The translations under genes and the position numbers were made by a program. From positions 992,001 through 1,056,000 of the forward strand of contig JAACJO010000008.1 in the NCBI GenBank assembly GCA_013368445.1: a stretch of DNA of 64,000 nucleotides, given 5' to 3'. The notes below the pieces were generated by a model that saw only the letters and a program-made list of their open reading frames with translations, did not search any database and was not told where the DNA came from. This DNA comes from Leucocoprinus leucothites. Lineage: Eukaryota > Basidiomycota > Agaricomycetes > Agaricales > Agaricaceae. This document shows, piece after piece, positions 37,551 to 48,838 of this stretch. Within the stretch, counting starts at the first letter, position 1, and the number at the start of each line of letters is the position of its first letter.

Positions 37551-40500
37551 GTAAGAGTTGGATCCGGGTCGATGAATATTCTGGTGTTGAGCACGAGTAA
37601 TAAAATCGGAGAATATCACTTGTATGCAACCCTCTACAACGAGCATTGAATTGATTCTTATTTGCACTCTTTCTGCCCTACACAACTGCACAAACAGTGT
37701 GTCAAGCCCAAACCAGCTAATGACAGTGACAGCTTCCCTGGGCCCGTCCTTCAGATTGTTTCTGCTCTAGATCTTCCAGAATAAATTGGTGTCTCCTTAA
37801 GAGCCTCACTCGTACTGGTTAAACGTAACCTTACCTGGTGTTGGTGTTGGTCTCGGTTGAAAATGCTTTTCGCAAGGATTGCACAAATTCGTCCTGTATA
37901 CCTGGATCCTTGACATCTGTTCCGCGCCTGCTCGGTAGAAACCTTTATCTGGGGCCGAGAGAAAAGTCAATATTGGAAGAAATCATCTCGGATTCGCCGA
38001 GGGATCAGATGACAAAATCTGAAACTAAAAGAGATATGCAGTATCGAAGGCAAGGGGCATCACGCATCAATTTAGTTCTGGTCTTGAATATACCTACTTG
38101 AGGCTCCAGCCGCGGCAGTCAGCAACGGGAGGTGAGGTCTTGATTCGATATCCTTCCTCCGTCCTCGAATGCATGGCTGCACCCTTTTCATCTATCACTC
38201 CTCAGTCGCACTTATCTCGTTGTACTCAGTCCTTACGTCGTGCCCATCGGACTCGAAGGCCGCAGATATATACAAATATCCGCTCTAGATTCGTTCTGAG
38301 GACGCGGGCCTAGTGCGTGCATGTATAGCATTCAAAGGCGGATTTCGGGTGTAGTGTCTCTGGAATGGTCTACCCTAATCGGTGCAGCTTTATTCAACAT
38401 CGAGTCTTTTGACGCGACTGAATCCTGGCACTTCTGGGAAAGTACTGTCCGGTGTCTGGCAGTCGTGTTGTATGACCGCGAATCTCGACGCCTCCCCGTG
38501 ATCTAATGGGATCTGGGATCACATTTACTCGAGGGTCTGGGCTCCTGATTGTTTTCGGAGTGTTATCATCAAGTACCAAAGATTAATTGACCCTAGCCTA
38601 CCAGGCTGTTCCTGGTAGGAGCAGCTTTCACGGTGCCCAATAGCAGTAGTGGCTTGCCTCCGCATCGTGGCGCCGGTAGTATGGCAGTATCCTTGTTTCA
38701 AGGCCTCTCGCCAATGGAAATTTAACTTGAGGCGCAACACCCCTGATATGGCTTTCATGTCCACTTGAAACAGACTATGAAGGGTGGGCTCAGACTTCGC
38801 CAGTGTCTATTTGGCAGGTGGTCCGATACTCGCCGCATAAGCTTGGAGAGTGACTTGGGGAATGGGGATCTATCGGGGACATGGTAGATGAAGTTTTTGG
38901 AAAGGTAGCACCGGTATAGCAGTTCAGACGATCAACCATTCCAAGTTCTGGACATTACTACAAATTTTACTAGAAATTCTAGGGCCCGTCCAACTTCCGG
39001 TTCGACGTACTTGAACGGCGACACGAACTCAACTCTTATCTTGCGTTCAGGGGGCTGCCGTCTTCTAATCGCAAACTCGCCACAGAGGTACTGCTGAGGA
39101 TCGGCTCAATGTCCAAACTTAGGGCCCGAGCTCAGAGGCTCCTATACCAGTGTGCCTCCGTGTACTAGATGCTTATGACACAGCAGAAGGCACAATTTTC
39201 TCAACTGCTACTAGCAATATCTATCGACTAGAAGCTCTTGTACTTCGCAAGCTTAGATCAATGCCAGATGTCACTGTAAGTTTTCCGTCGTCTAATCCAT
39301 GCCAGGCATCCGCGAGTCTGCATTTTTCTCCCTTGTACTCTACAGTTCGGATCCGAATACCTCACTTCTTTCTTTGTCTCTATTCACAAGCTAGAGCATA
39401 TTGTGCTCACAAAGCCCGGTACCCGTGTTCCGATCACGAATTCAGGAATCGTCGTCCTTTGACCTAGCAGCCGAATACCACCGAAGTATCAAGCAAGGGC
39501 TGGATCACTCCGGCGACTTCAAATGGTAGTTCCATTCCAAGTGGATTCTTTGTAGCTACCGAGCCACCCGATCCGAACAATGTTCAGGCGTGATGCTGAA
39601 ACGAATAATCACTTTGATCACCTGCCAAATTACAAGCTCAGTAACCTCGTGGATCGCAAGCTCTGTCATGGATTAATATGATGATCACGTCTCAGTGTCT
39701 GACAATGATTTCAATTCGCAGGATTCTGTGATTGACAGAACCCTCCTTGCTACTTCGGTGCTTCTTGTCCAATACCTTGTTGAATTCGACGGTCACTTAT
39801 CAGTCACAATACTGGTTCGACCCGGTGAGGAGATTCGAGGGCCAATCAAGAGTCTAGTGTGTGGATCTGCAAGTTCGGCTAACAGTGCGGTGGCCATCCA
39901 ATCACCATGGTGGTACGCGGACTGACAAGAATAAATCACCTTCATACCTCCGGAAAGTGCCACCAACGCTCAAGAAGACATAAGAGGTTCGTCAAAATAG
40001 GATAAGCAGCCAGGGAAGAAGGATCCACCCTGCAATATATGACATATACAATACTTTGCGTCTAACCTGTGTTGGTCATATATCCCAGTGCATCGGGGTT
40101 CTGGTGCAGCGAATCGCGGAAGAAGTGGATAAGATATACCCGAATTCACTAGTAGCATCAGTTTTGTACAGCTTCCGGGTGGACGAAGATGGCGACCGCA
40201 GTCTGCCAGAGTGCAGAGCCAAGTCACGGTGCTACTTCGAACGGGATGCCAGGAAACGCCCAATTTTTAGACAGAGGATCGGAATTGAACCAATGGCATC
40301 TCGGAATGGTGATGATGCAGTTGATGACAGTTTGACATGTCGCTGAAAGGAAGACTAAAGTAGGCTCAAAGGCGCCTCGGAAGTACTTTTACCTACTGTA
40401 TGCGTTTTAGTTTTAGTCTTAGATCGTGTGTGTGTGCGTATGTATGCAATTAGCTTAGTGCTAGGCATATTTAAATGAGACGGCACGAGGAATGTGAGTG

Positions 40501-40683
40501 TTTCGCCTTCGAAAGAAGTGCGTCGAGTCTTGTCGTGTGCTTCGTTCCCCCCTTCATCTCCTCTTACATCGACTTCCTCAGACATACCGTCCTTCGACTT
40601 CACTTGACTGCACGAGGTATACACGAGGGTTTTATTTAGTATCGGATTTATTTCGGAGTGGACGAAGCTACAGTCACGAGAGG
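37551..40683. other. Region without an intact gene
   Basis: About 3.1 kb with only short, closed frames. A second F-box-like fragment lies at 39050-39168. I found no transposase, terminal repeats or RNA gene. Confidence 0.4.
39050..39168 (+). pseudogene. Second F-box-like fragment
   Basis: The frame reads LPSSNRKLATEVLLRIGSMS and then RARAQRLLYQCASVY before a stop. It resembles the end of an F-box (ELLLEIxSxLSxxxLRxL..LAQRLLY). Following frames contain stops, so it is read as a relic. Confidence 0.3.
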
Positions 40684-42041
40684 ATGGTAAGTAAATCCTG
40701 GTATGGAACAATCTACATGGGACTTAAAATCGTTTTCTTGAACAGGACACAGCTGCATATGACCGCTTCTCGATTGTCGACAACACGGACTCGTCTGATG
40801 AAGAATCTTTGCCCGGGACTCCAATAATGAGCACAACAGACCGGATAGAAGAGCTATATCGTCGGCTACAACGCATACGAGAGGATCTGGATAGGTTTCA
40901 CCAGGAGCAAAAGATAGATGGTGGAGAGGAGCTTAGTGATGACATCGAGTGGACAAATCTTGACAAAGAGCCCTCCGATGCACCATACTGGGGTGACTGC
41001 GATGATTCGTGTCTGGAGCGGGTCAGCCACAAGCAGCTAGTCCCACAGCTCCGCCCCGAGCATCTGGATGGAGGGAAGGCATACATGGCACCGTCGTTGA
41101 CGTGCTGGATCAGTAGCATGCCGCCGGAAATTTTGATGCATATTTTCGAGTTGGTCTTGGCTTCGGATGGGAAGACGTCGGACGATGCGGCAGAATTTGG
41201 CGGGTCCAGTGGGTGGAGGACACCGATTATCTTGGGACACGTATGTTACTCCTGGCGAACCTTGGTGCTGCAGGCACCGTCACTTTGGAGATCGTTCTCG
41301 CTGGTGATCGATAGGACACCAAAGTCCTTGCGGGGGTTGAAGGCGTCTTTGGAGTTGTGGTTGCGGAGTTCGAGGACGACGGAAATAGGGATAAACTTGG
41401 AGGTGGACCCAGCTTGTGCGAGTGTGTTTGATAGCGAGTTGATGAGCCAATTGGAAGGGATATTGGGGAGGTGTTGGAGGCTCAGGCTGAATGTTTCTCA
41501 TGAAATGTTCCGTGGGATTCTAAATTTGCCATTGCCCAGGTTACGGACATTGGAGGTTCGGTCGTCATGGCTGGCAAAAGACATGGGAGGATTGTCAGTT
41601 CAAGCACAAAATCTGCAGACGTTGACGATCCTGGGTCCGACTATGGTCAAATTTACGAAGAGCACATTACCATGGGCCCAACTTCGGGAGTATAGGGGCA
41701 CATGTTGGGCAGACGTGCAGCAGCACTTGGACATCATCAAGTTATCACCGAACTTGGAGTCATGCACGCTGTTTCCCTTTTACGAGATGAAGGGAACAGT
41801 CGCTCCAATACGCTTGACACAACTGCGACGTCTCCACGTGGCATCGTACCTTGGGACGAGCATGGGAGGGTTCCTGCGGTGGCTAGAATTGCCTGCGTTG
41901 AAAGAATTGAAGTTGGAGATTCCAGAGGAGAGTCCAGGCTTTGGATGCAGCGTTTGGCCCGAGAGTAGTGTCTCGGATCTATTGGAACGGTCGAAAGTAC
42001 ACAGTTTGGGGGACTTGGAGCTGATTGGGATGGAGTCTTGA
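40684..42041 (+). CDS. F-box-like protein
   Basis: Candidate substrate receptor for an SCF ubiquitin ligase, target unknown. The intronless-looking frame from 40809 has no good ATG. The frame upstream is completed by an intron at 40687-40745 (GTAAGT...GAACAG). This leaves a first exon whose only coding part is the ATG itself (40684-40686), so the protein starts M|DTAAYDRFSIVDNTD. A short acidic coiled-coil-like region follows (TDRIEELYRRLQRIREDLDR). The F-box-like segment is MPPEILMHIFELVL plus ILGHVCYSWRTLVLQAPSLW, the usual Agaricomycete form. Leu-rich repeats of irregular length follow (LPRLRTLEV, NLQTLTILG, LTQLRRLHV, LPALKELKLE) to the stop at 42041. About 430 residues. Confidence 0.85.
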
Positions 42042-42336
42042 ATAGCGTTGTCTGCGTGTATTAGATCAAGCCTGAGTATTACAGATTTGGCCATAGGTTA
42101 GGACCCCTGACACACCTGGTAATTGAAACGGATCAATCAATTATGTCTATAAAGGACCACCAAGTACAGTACCGACTGTGATCTGTCCCCCATACCTGAA
42201 TGTAAATATGCATCGCCTCATCCCAGTGTACTTGTTCGCCGCGAGTGGCAGCTACTGCCTTGCTATTCCTCGGGATTCAAGCTTACACACAGCCACCCAT
42301 TTCGGTCCCACCTTGGATGACACAATGCCTCGTGGC
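42042..42336. other. Spacer and possible 5' UTR
   Basis: An open frame from 42202 begins like a signal peptide (MHRLIPVYLFAASGSYCLA) and runs in frame into the possible start at 42337. Because the downstream protein is an LSm14-type RNA-binding protein, I read this as untranslated or chance. Confidence 0.35.
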
Positions 42337-45300
42337 CTCCAGGTGACCTTCGAACTGTAAAACGTTTTCTCTCGTGCAAAGCCATCTCAACGTTTAACGT
42401 CCATGATCAGGTTGTAACCCATCTGGATGCTTCGACCACTAACGGATAGGCCGAGTTTCATTGGGTGCGCTATTTGATGGGTTCCCCTCACGTGTATCCA
42501 GTACCTCATCAGAAGCCGCAGAAAACCTGTCTTTGTCGTAGATCATTCAAATGTGCGTTACAAAGGTACTCTGAGTCGTATCGACCCGGAAACCCGCACA
42601 ATCTGTTTGTCCAATGGTCTGTCCTTCATTGATTCTTACACCCATTTCTTCATCACTTAGCTGATGCCTGGCTTGACTGTTTCGTCTAGTTTTCTCTTTT
42701 GGCGCGGAGTCTCGCAGGTAGTTGTCTTAGTTTCATTGCGAGGCGTGGCTTATAGTTTTGATAAAACAGTCGTACGGACGAGCTCATCCCACCTTTGCAA
42801 GGGCCCTACGCCGAAATTATTTTCAGGATATCTGACGTGAAAGACTTTGGTCTGGATGGTCCACTAGCGCAGTGGAACACTCATGATAGCCTTGGCCTGT
42901 CCGAAGTAAGCCTCTTAGCTACGCAAACGTGATCTACTCGTGATCATGCCTTGTAATCCCGCCCTAATGTCTCGCTGATTTTCATATTCTGCTGGTTCCA
43001 GCCCGAAGCACATCACCCTCTACCCATACGATGCATTACGCAAAGAACCGCTCCGCCGCCCTCAAAAGGGCCAACGGGGCGAAGAGTTTCAACTCGATCC
43101 AAAGGCCACCAGCGGATCTCCTCCGAATCGTCTCCATCTGACTTGTCATCCCCCGGATCTTCCTCAGAGACATGCCCCAGCTGGCCTGGTGCTATACCAA
43201 GTGATTTTACAAAGGATAGCGCCGCTGTGGACGAAAGCAACCCCAGCGTCATCAAACAAGGTCATAAATATCTAATTCATCCACTCATCCTCATTCTCAC
43301 ACTATTTTCTAGGCCTGGTAGCTACATATGACGCGGCGGTCAGCGCCTACATGCCTATCCCGCCGCAAATTAGCCCGGCGCAGGCCACCGACATCATGAA
43401 TCCGAAGTCACTTGGGACCCTCGAGCCTGTAACTCAAGTGCTCACGAAACCTGCTCCTCTATTGCGACCGTCTCTGACGCTTTCAATTATGGAAGCAGCC
43501 TCAAGCACGGTTAAGCCGCCTTGTACAGCATCAGCTGCTTTCACCACAGATACTTCAGTTACAGATACTCACAAGTTCTTTCAGACATCTTCTGATCTTG
43601 AGCCAGAATTATTGAATGCCTCCCCTTCCTCTCTGTCTCCTGCTATCCTATCTGCGCCCCCACATGGCTCAACCCCAGAGTTCGCTGTCTCTAACCTATT
43701 CCATGACCGACCTAACCATGGGCTTTCGCCATCATCATCTACGGCTAGGGTTAGAGAAGACAAGAATGTAAGTGCAATTCCAATCCAGACGACATCCGTA
43801 GTCGGGAGAGTAATAGGGTCCTCCAGGAAAATCAATCTGTGAGGCTAAAGTCTGTCAGCACACCTGTGCTTACAGCAGAATGGTTGCGATTGAAGGCAAC
43901 AGTCGATGAGGCCAAGCAGCGAATGGAAGCCTGGGCTTATGAACTGGAGGGACACGGAAATAAAAGACGAAATGAGCGAAGGACTAGCGATAAGAGAGAG
44001 CAGCAGAGCATCTCTGCTAAAGAACGAATGGCAGGCTCAGTTCTACGTTCGCAGGAGAAAAAGCGGATTCGCCTCCGTTATTCGGACCTCGAAAATCATG
44101 CTCGTGCCTTAATTCTAGACCTTATCCCAAGTCCTTCCGTATGTGAATTTGTTACTTCCTTAAAAGGGGATGATGCGCGGTGTATGGTCAATTTTTTGAG
44201 CATGGTTCGTCTTTGAGCGCGTGGGGATGGACGCCATATTCAAGCTGATAAACATATCTAGGTTTTGACCGATGGGGGAGCCCTCAGTCGGTCTGATAAA
44301 AGGCGTGCCTTGCATCTTCTCGCACAGCTGGCCAAATCTGCACAAGTGTTCCCAGAAAAATATGTGATACAAGGCATCGAATGCGATTTTTCTCGTGTTG
44401 AGAATGAAGGAAGCTTTGGGTTCATATACAAGGGAAGGTATCAACAGCGCACTGTGTGCGTCAAGGGTGTCCGTATGTACCAAAGGAAGGATAATCAGCG
44501 GAACCTCAGGGTAGACTCCAGCACCGTCGTCCATTCGTAATGCCTGTGGCTGATAGTGGTTGACAGGTACATGCAAAGGAGCTCATCCTGTCTGCCCATC
44601 TTTCTCATCCAAACATTCTTCCGTTCTATGGAGTTTACTGTCCCACTGAACTTACCAGCATGCATTGCACCTGCATTGTATCACCCTGGATGGTAAATGG
44701 AGACCTATCGACCTTTTTGGATTCTTTTCCTGATACTCCGCCCATCCCCCTTGTGAGTGTCAACTATGCTCGTCTTGATGCCCGGCTGACTTTGCTCAGA
44801 TATCAGACACCGCAGCTGGGCTGCAGTACATCCACGGACTGGATATTATCCATGCGGATCTCAAAGCAGTCAGCCGCTTTCTCCACTTCTGGAAATGGAT
44901 CTGACGGTGTGGATATGTAGAAGAATATTCTGGTCTCGGGTGCTGGAAGAGCACTGATCGCGGATTTTGGTATCTCTCGCGTCTTGATGACTGATGCTGT
45001 CACGACACAGGTGTCGCTGGGCACCGCCAATTGGATGGCACCAGAGCTGCACCTTGAAGAAGGTGCATCTCCAACCCGATCGAGTGACATTTGGGCATTT
45101 GGTTGTGTCTGCTACGAGGTATATTTTTGGGTTCCCGCTTACTGATTGAAATAAAACAATTGCTTATGGGTTTTCAGATTTTTACTGGAAACGTACCGTT
45201 TTGTCAGTACACACACGCCGCACAGTTGATCAGTGCCTTTATACGAGAGCCCAGGGTGTTTCCAATTCGTCCAACAGTACTTAGGGGTGGTAATGAGGGT

Positions 45301-45626
45301 TCGATTGATGATCGAATTTGGAAACTGTTGCAGCGATGTTGGGACTACAATCCCAATGAACGACCGAGTTGCGAAGAAGTTCAGAGGTTTTTTGATGGCC
45401 TGAATATCTCGGATGATCGTCCGGGCTTGGTCGATGTAGACTGTCCTATTCTCGAGGGCCCAGCGCACGTTAGGAAATCTGGTGAAGATGGAATCGATTA
45501 TCGTCGTGTTTACGAGATATTGCGCGAGGTGAGAGTGAGCTTGGTCGTATTGAACCGAATTTGACGAACTATTTTCTGTTATAGGCTCTGAAGGCTGTGC
45601 CTGAACGAGGAGGTGGACAGGAATGA
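42337..45626 (+). CDS. LSm14 (Scd6-type) domain fused to a tyrosine-kinase-like domain
   Basis: The N-terminal exon (42502-42616) codes for SRRKPVFVVDHSNVRYKGTL and SRIDPETRTICLSN. It joins (G|TT) VFSFGAESR, then EIIFRISDVKDFGLD. This is the LSm14 domain of Scd6/LSM14, an mRNA decapping and granule protein. A Ser/Pro-rich linker follows (43002-43767), then a basic helical region (LRLKATVDEAKQRMEAWAYE). The kinase comes after LALLAQLAK-like helices: ENEGSFGFIYKG loop, VCVKGVRMYQ lysine, LSHPNILPFYGVY, IIHADLKA|KNILVS catalytic loop, ADFGISRV, WMAPE, DIWAFGCVCYEIF. Exons are 42502-42616, 42690-42717, 42770-42905, 43002-43260, 43313-43767, 43827-44204, 44262-44510, 44567-44752, 44800-44868, 44921-45118, 45178-45528 and 45585-45626. 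They total 2466 bases (822 codons including the stop) with every join in phase. The start is unresolved (42337 or 42405). The Scd6 FDF region is absent. Confidence 0.82.
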
Positions 45627-46234
45627 GGAGTTAAGGGGTAATGCTGGCCATTTCATTTGAATTTTCTCTCTCTCTCTCTCTCTCTCTCTCGCTTTCTCGT
45701 TGATTAGTGCATGCTGTTTTTTCTTTTCTTCTGGTGCTGTCATCTCTTCTCTTTGGATTGATTTTTGTTTGTGCATCATTCCCCCAATTTCCTGGTGAAG
45801 GTCCTTGGTTTTTTTAATCCTGCAGTTGTTATACGCCTAAAGAACCTCTCATGCAAGCTATTATGCATACAAGGCCGAGCGCCACCCATTTGGGCTACGG
45901 AGTTCTCTGGTAGAACTCTTTTAGGACATTCTCGCGCGATGTGTTCTCGATGTCTATTGTAGCTTCGAACCACAGCTTCTCTTGGTGTTCGCGGAAATGT
46001 AATTCGGACGTTGACCTGTTGACTGAGATTCAATCGATCTGATTTTCGGAATTCAAATTCCTGCCACCAAGAATTTGGTGATCTGAAAAGCTCGATTCAA
46101 GTCTCTATAAGACTCGTTCACATATCTCACACTCATGGCGCTCGCCTACTCATCTCGCATGTCCATACATTGTCAGTAGCAGTCAAGTCATTACATATCT
46201 CATGTCATCGTCATAAGCGTCCATTACTGGAGCT
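45627..46234. other. Convergent 3' region with CT microsatellite
   Basis: 3' flanks of the LSm14-kinase gene (plus) and the first CAP gene (minus). It contains a 26-bp CT tract at 45665-45690. Confidence 0.5.
45665..45690. repeat. CT dinucleotide microsatellite
   Basis: Thirteen uninterrupted TC units, 39 bp downstream of the kinase stop codon, probably in the 3' UTR. Confidence 0.9.
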
Positions 46235-47168
46235 CTACTGCGACCCGGTCGGGTGTCCCACGTTTGCTCTGAATAAATTGGAGTGAGAAGCCGTATATAG
46301 GGAGCTACAAAAAACAGTCACTCACTCGTACTGGCCCGGACCAACGACGTTACCGGGAGGAGTATAGCGGCATTGAATAAACGTCCAAGGTCCGTTGAAA
46401 CCTGAGAACGGATTTCCGGTGGTACAGACACTGCGACCACAACCGAGAGTGGTGCTAGCTTTCCAGACCACCTGTCAAGGGGAGTTAGTGCGTGGCATTC
46501 ACCACGGAGGAGTTGATGTTGACGGTACCTGTGTGAATGCCGCTGTTGATGCATTGAAGCCGGGGTGATCATCTGTTTTGCAATCAGTATGTTACAGTCA
46601 GTGATTGATGGGGGTGATTAAAATTTCCAACGTACAGTCGTAGTTTGCTAGTTGGGAAATTTGAGTTTATAGAAGATTCGGTTAGGTTGTAAAGGGAAGG
46701 ACTCACGAGCTTGATCCATCCAGTTTTCAACAGCCTCTTGAATAGTGGCACTCGAGCCAGTGGACGCATACTGTGACAAGGATTAACTTCTGCGTCGAAG
46801 AGTGCACTCGTAGGTACAACTTACCAAGTTCTGGCCATAGTTTCCGCTTTGAAGAGACTATTGAGGACCGAGGCATTGACAAGCGTTGAAGACTAACCTG
46901 CTCAAGCTCCAAGAACATTGAGAAGTGAAGGAAGCTGCTCCAGAAGCCAGACTAGTGCCCCAAGTCAAAGGGTTAGCACCAAAGTTAGCTCTGTTAGTGT
47001 TGTGGGCGCTCAGAGCATCATCAGAGAAAGCTACGAGAACGATGGCACGTTCACTGGATAAGTATCTGAAAAGCAATGGAGCGAGAATAGAGTCTACTTG
47101 CCTCGCTTGAGCGGTGTAGCAGAGACAAAGGCTGCAAGGGCGGTCAGAGAGATGAGCGTAAGTTTCAT
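46235..47168 (-). CDS. Secreted CAP/PR-1 protein (copy A)
   Basis: Small secreted member of the CAP (SCP/PR-1) superfamily. Fungal Pry-type members bind sterols and lipids; the role here is unknown. The start at 47168 gives signal peptide MKLTLISLTALAAFVSA, then TPLKR, a possible Kex2-type dibasic site. The CAP core reads FSDDALSAHNTNRANFGANP, LTWGTSLASGA and ASFTSQCSW, with the cavity His in AHNTNR. The C-terminal half has LGCGRSVCTTGNPFSGFNG, then WTFIQCRYTPPGNVVGPGQY. A last intron (GA|A) adds EANVGHPTGSQ, with the stop at 46235. Several 50-70 bp introns. The cysteines of the CGRS/CTTG and IQC positions fit the family's disulfides. It pairs with copy B upstream on the same strand. Confidence 0.9.
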
Positions 47169-47909
47169 GATTGATCTCGAGGACACCTTGAGTTCGGACC
47201 ATAAGGCTACAAAATGCCTAGGTTTATATATTGGCGGGACCCTGGATTTTGGATATCATTCCTCGAGGCTGAGTACGAAATCCCTATTGAATTGTGCGGC
47301 CTTGAAAGCCGGAGCCTAGAGCTCATATGATCCAGGAATTAGTGCGCGTCCAGAAGATCTGCCAGACGTCTACTATTAAATTTAGCTCGGATGGTGGGAG
47401 CTTCTTTTTTTTCGGTGGGTAAGCCGAATTGTAAGTTGGACGGTGAATTTATTATCACTGAGATGAGACAACGTCAATGCAACAGAGGCCTCACTACGCA
47501 TACGCATCAGAGCTAAATCAGTCGGATGCAAACTTTTGCGACAGAGGTTGGTTTGATCGTATATGGAAGGTAACCTTCCATATACGTACATGGACCCGAA
47601 AGCAGAACTGAGTTTTGCTTCTAGTTGATCGTTTAACGCACTTTGCACGGTGATAGAGATTTCACGCAAAGTTTTTATTTGGGTATTGGCAAATGGATTG
47701 GTTCGCTTCTCGCTAGACTGAGAGTGATATCATGAGCTTCTTGGGTGGCCTGGCGTTGTGTTTGGGTCCCTTTCCAATGGATAGAATTGGTACTATGGGT
47801 CCACTGCTATCTCCGATGAAGAGACATTCCAGTTCAATCAATTGCGATAGTCAAAACTTAATATATCCCTTCATCGTTCTATCTACCATTCGACGCGGTC
47901 CTGTCTCTA
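47169..47909. promoter_or_regulatory. Promoter region of CAP copy A
   Basis: The block GGGACCCTGG...TTGGATATC lies about 65 bp upstream of the start codon and recurs at the same distance before copy B (near 48903). A perfect 14-bp inverted repeat with a 1-base spacer is at 47558-47586. Confidence 0.5.
47558..47586. repeat. Perfect 29-bp palindrome (14-bp arms)
   Basis: Left arm CGTATATGGAAGGT, spacer A, right arm ACCTTCCATATACG. It sits about 390 bp upstream of CAP copy A. The matching part of the copy B promoter (around 49440-49475) keeps only a weak version, so the palindrome arose or was lost after duplication. It could be a dimeric regulator site or a hairpin; neither can be told from sequence. 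Confidence 0.8.
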
Positions 47910-48838
47910 CTAATTTGGTCGACCGACATTCTCTCTGTAATAAGTCAGCCAAGAAACAATAGAAATACTTAAATAACATACTCGAACTGGCCTGGACCGA
48001 TAACATTTCCAGGAGAAGTGTAACGGCAGACAATATTCACCCATTCGCCTGAGTCTCCGTGAGATGGATTTTCGTTACCGCAGACGGTGCGTGCACAGCC
48101 GACTTTTGTTGTTGATTTCCAGACTACCTATTGGGAGGGTTAGTGTATGAATGTTTGTGGTGGAGGTTTAGGCGCGTACTTGAGTGAAGTGTCCGGTTTC
48201 TTCACTGAAATGCGGATTATCGACTGGGATGCGGAGGTTAGTTGATACGATTGGCGGGGATAGGGCTGTAGGCAGTGGTACGAACAGTCGTATTTCCCTG
48301 AGCAGAGAAAAAAGGAAGAGAAATAGTTCAGGATTCGTTCGTCAAATACTCGAAATGAATGACTCACGAACTTCATCCACCCACGCATCAACGGCATCTT
48401 TAATAGTCGCAGTAGGCGGACTAGCAAAGTGCTGGGTAAAGTTCTAAAGTTAGTTGTCTGTGTATGAGTGTGGTTTACGAGGTTTTACTCACGAGGTTCT
48501 GACCGGCACCTTCCCTTCAAGAAGCGAATTTAAGAGAAGCTCGATTGACGTCACTGCAGGAACAGACCTTTTGGATACGTCCCAGCTACATTGGTTGGCG
48601 TACTCGGCTGCTTCGGCTGCGAGACCGTCGTCGTAGGTTAGAGGTTGGGCTCCGCCATACTGAGTTCTGTAGGAGTTGTGGACGTTTATTGCGTCCTCGG
48701 AGAATTCATCTAGCGGGAAAGGGTGGCGATGAGAATAGTTTGAGAGCGGTAATGATGATGTTCACCTCGCTTGTTGGCGGGTATCGCAAAGGCCAAGGCT
48801 GTGAGGACGGATAAGGAGACGAGCGGGGTGAGCTTCAT
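47910..48838 (-). CDS. Secreted CAP/PR-1 protein (copy B)
   Basis: Tandem paralogue of copy A. The start at 48838 gives signal peptide MKLTPLVSLSVLTALAFA, then IPANKRG with a dibasic site. The CAP core reads DEFSEDAINVHNSYRTQYGG and AQPLTYDDGLAAEAA, then EYANQCSW, with the cavity His in VHNSYR. The C-terminal half keeps the Cys-rich region (CARTVCGN reading near 48090), then YTSPGNVIGPGQFE. A last intron (GA|A) adds ENVGRPN, with the stop at 47910. Intron positions and signal peptide closely match copy A, so the pair arose by local duplication, after which the mature sequences diverged. Host interaction or lipid export are possible roles by family analogy only. Confidence 0.88.

Noticed and set aside
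40262..40300. tRNA-like T-arm on the minus strand (ATTGG-TTCAATT-CCGAT)
   Set aside because: The arm pairs, but no matching 5' acceptor strand, D-arm or anticodon arm occurs at the required distance.
42202..42360. Signal-peptide-like frame MHRLIPVYLFAASGSYCLA upstream of the LSm14 exon
   Set aside because: It could only be the N-terminus of an LSm14-type RNA-binding kinase, which would not be secreted; more likely 5' UTR or chance.
43351..45626. Kinase as a separate gene starting at the ATG at 43351
   Set aside because: The exon containing this ATG has an acceptor at 43312 and joins in phase to the LSm14 exons; nothing indicates a promoter there. It is kept as the main alternative to the fusion.
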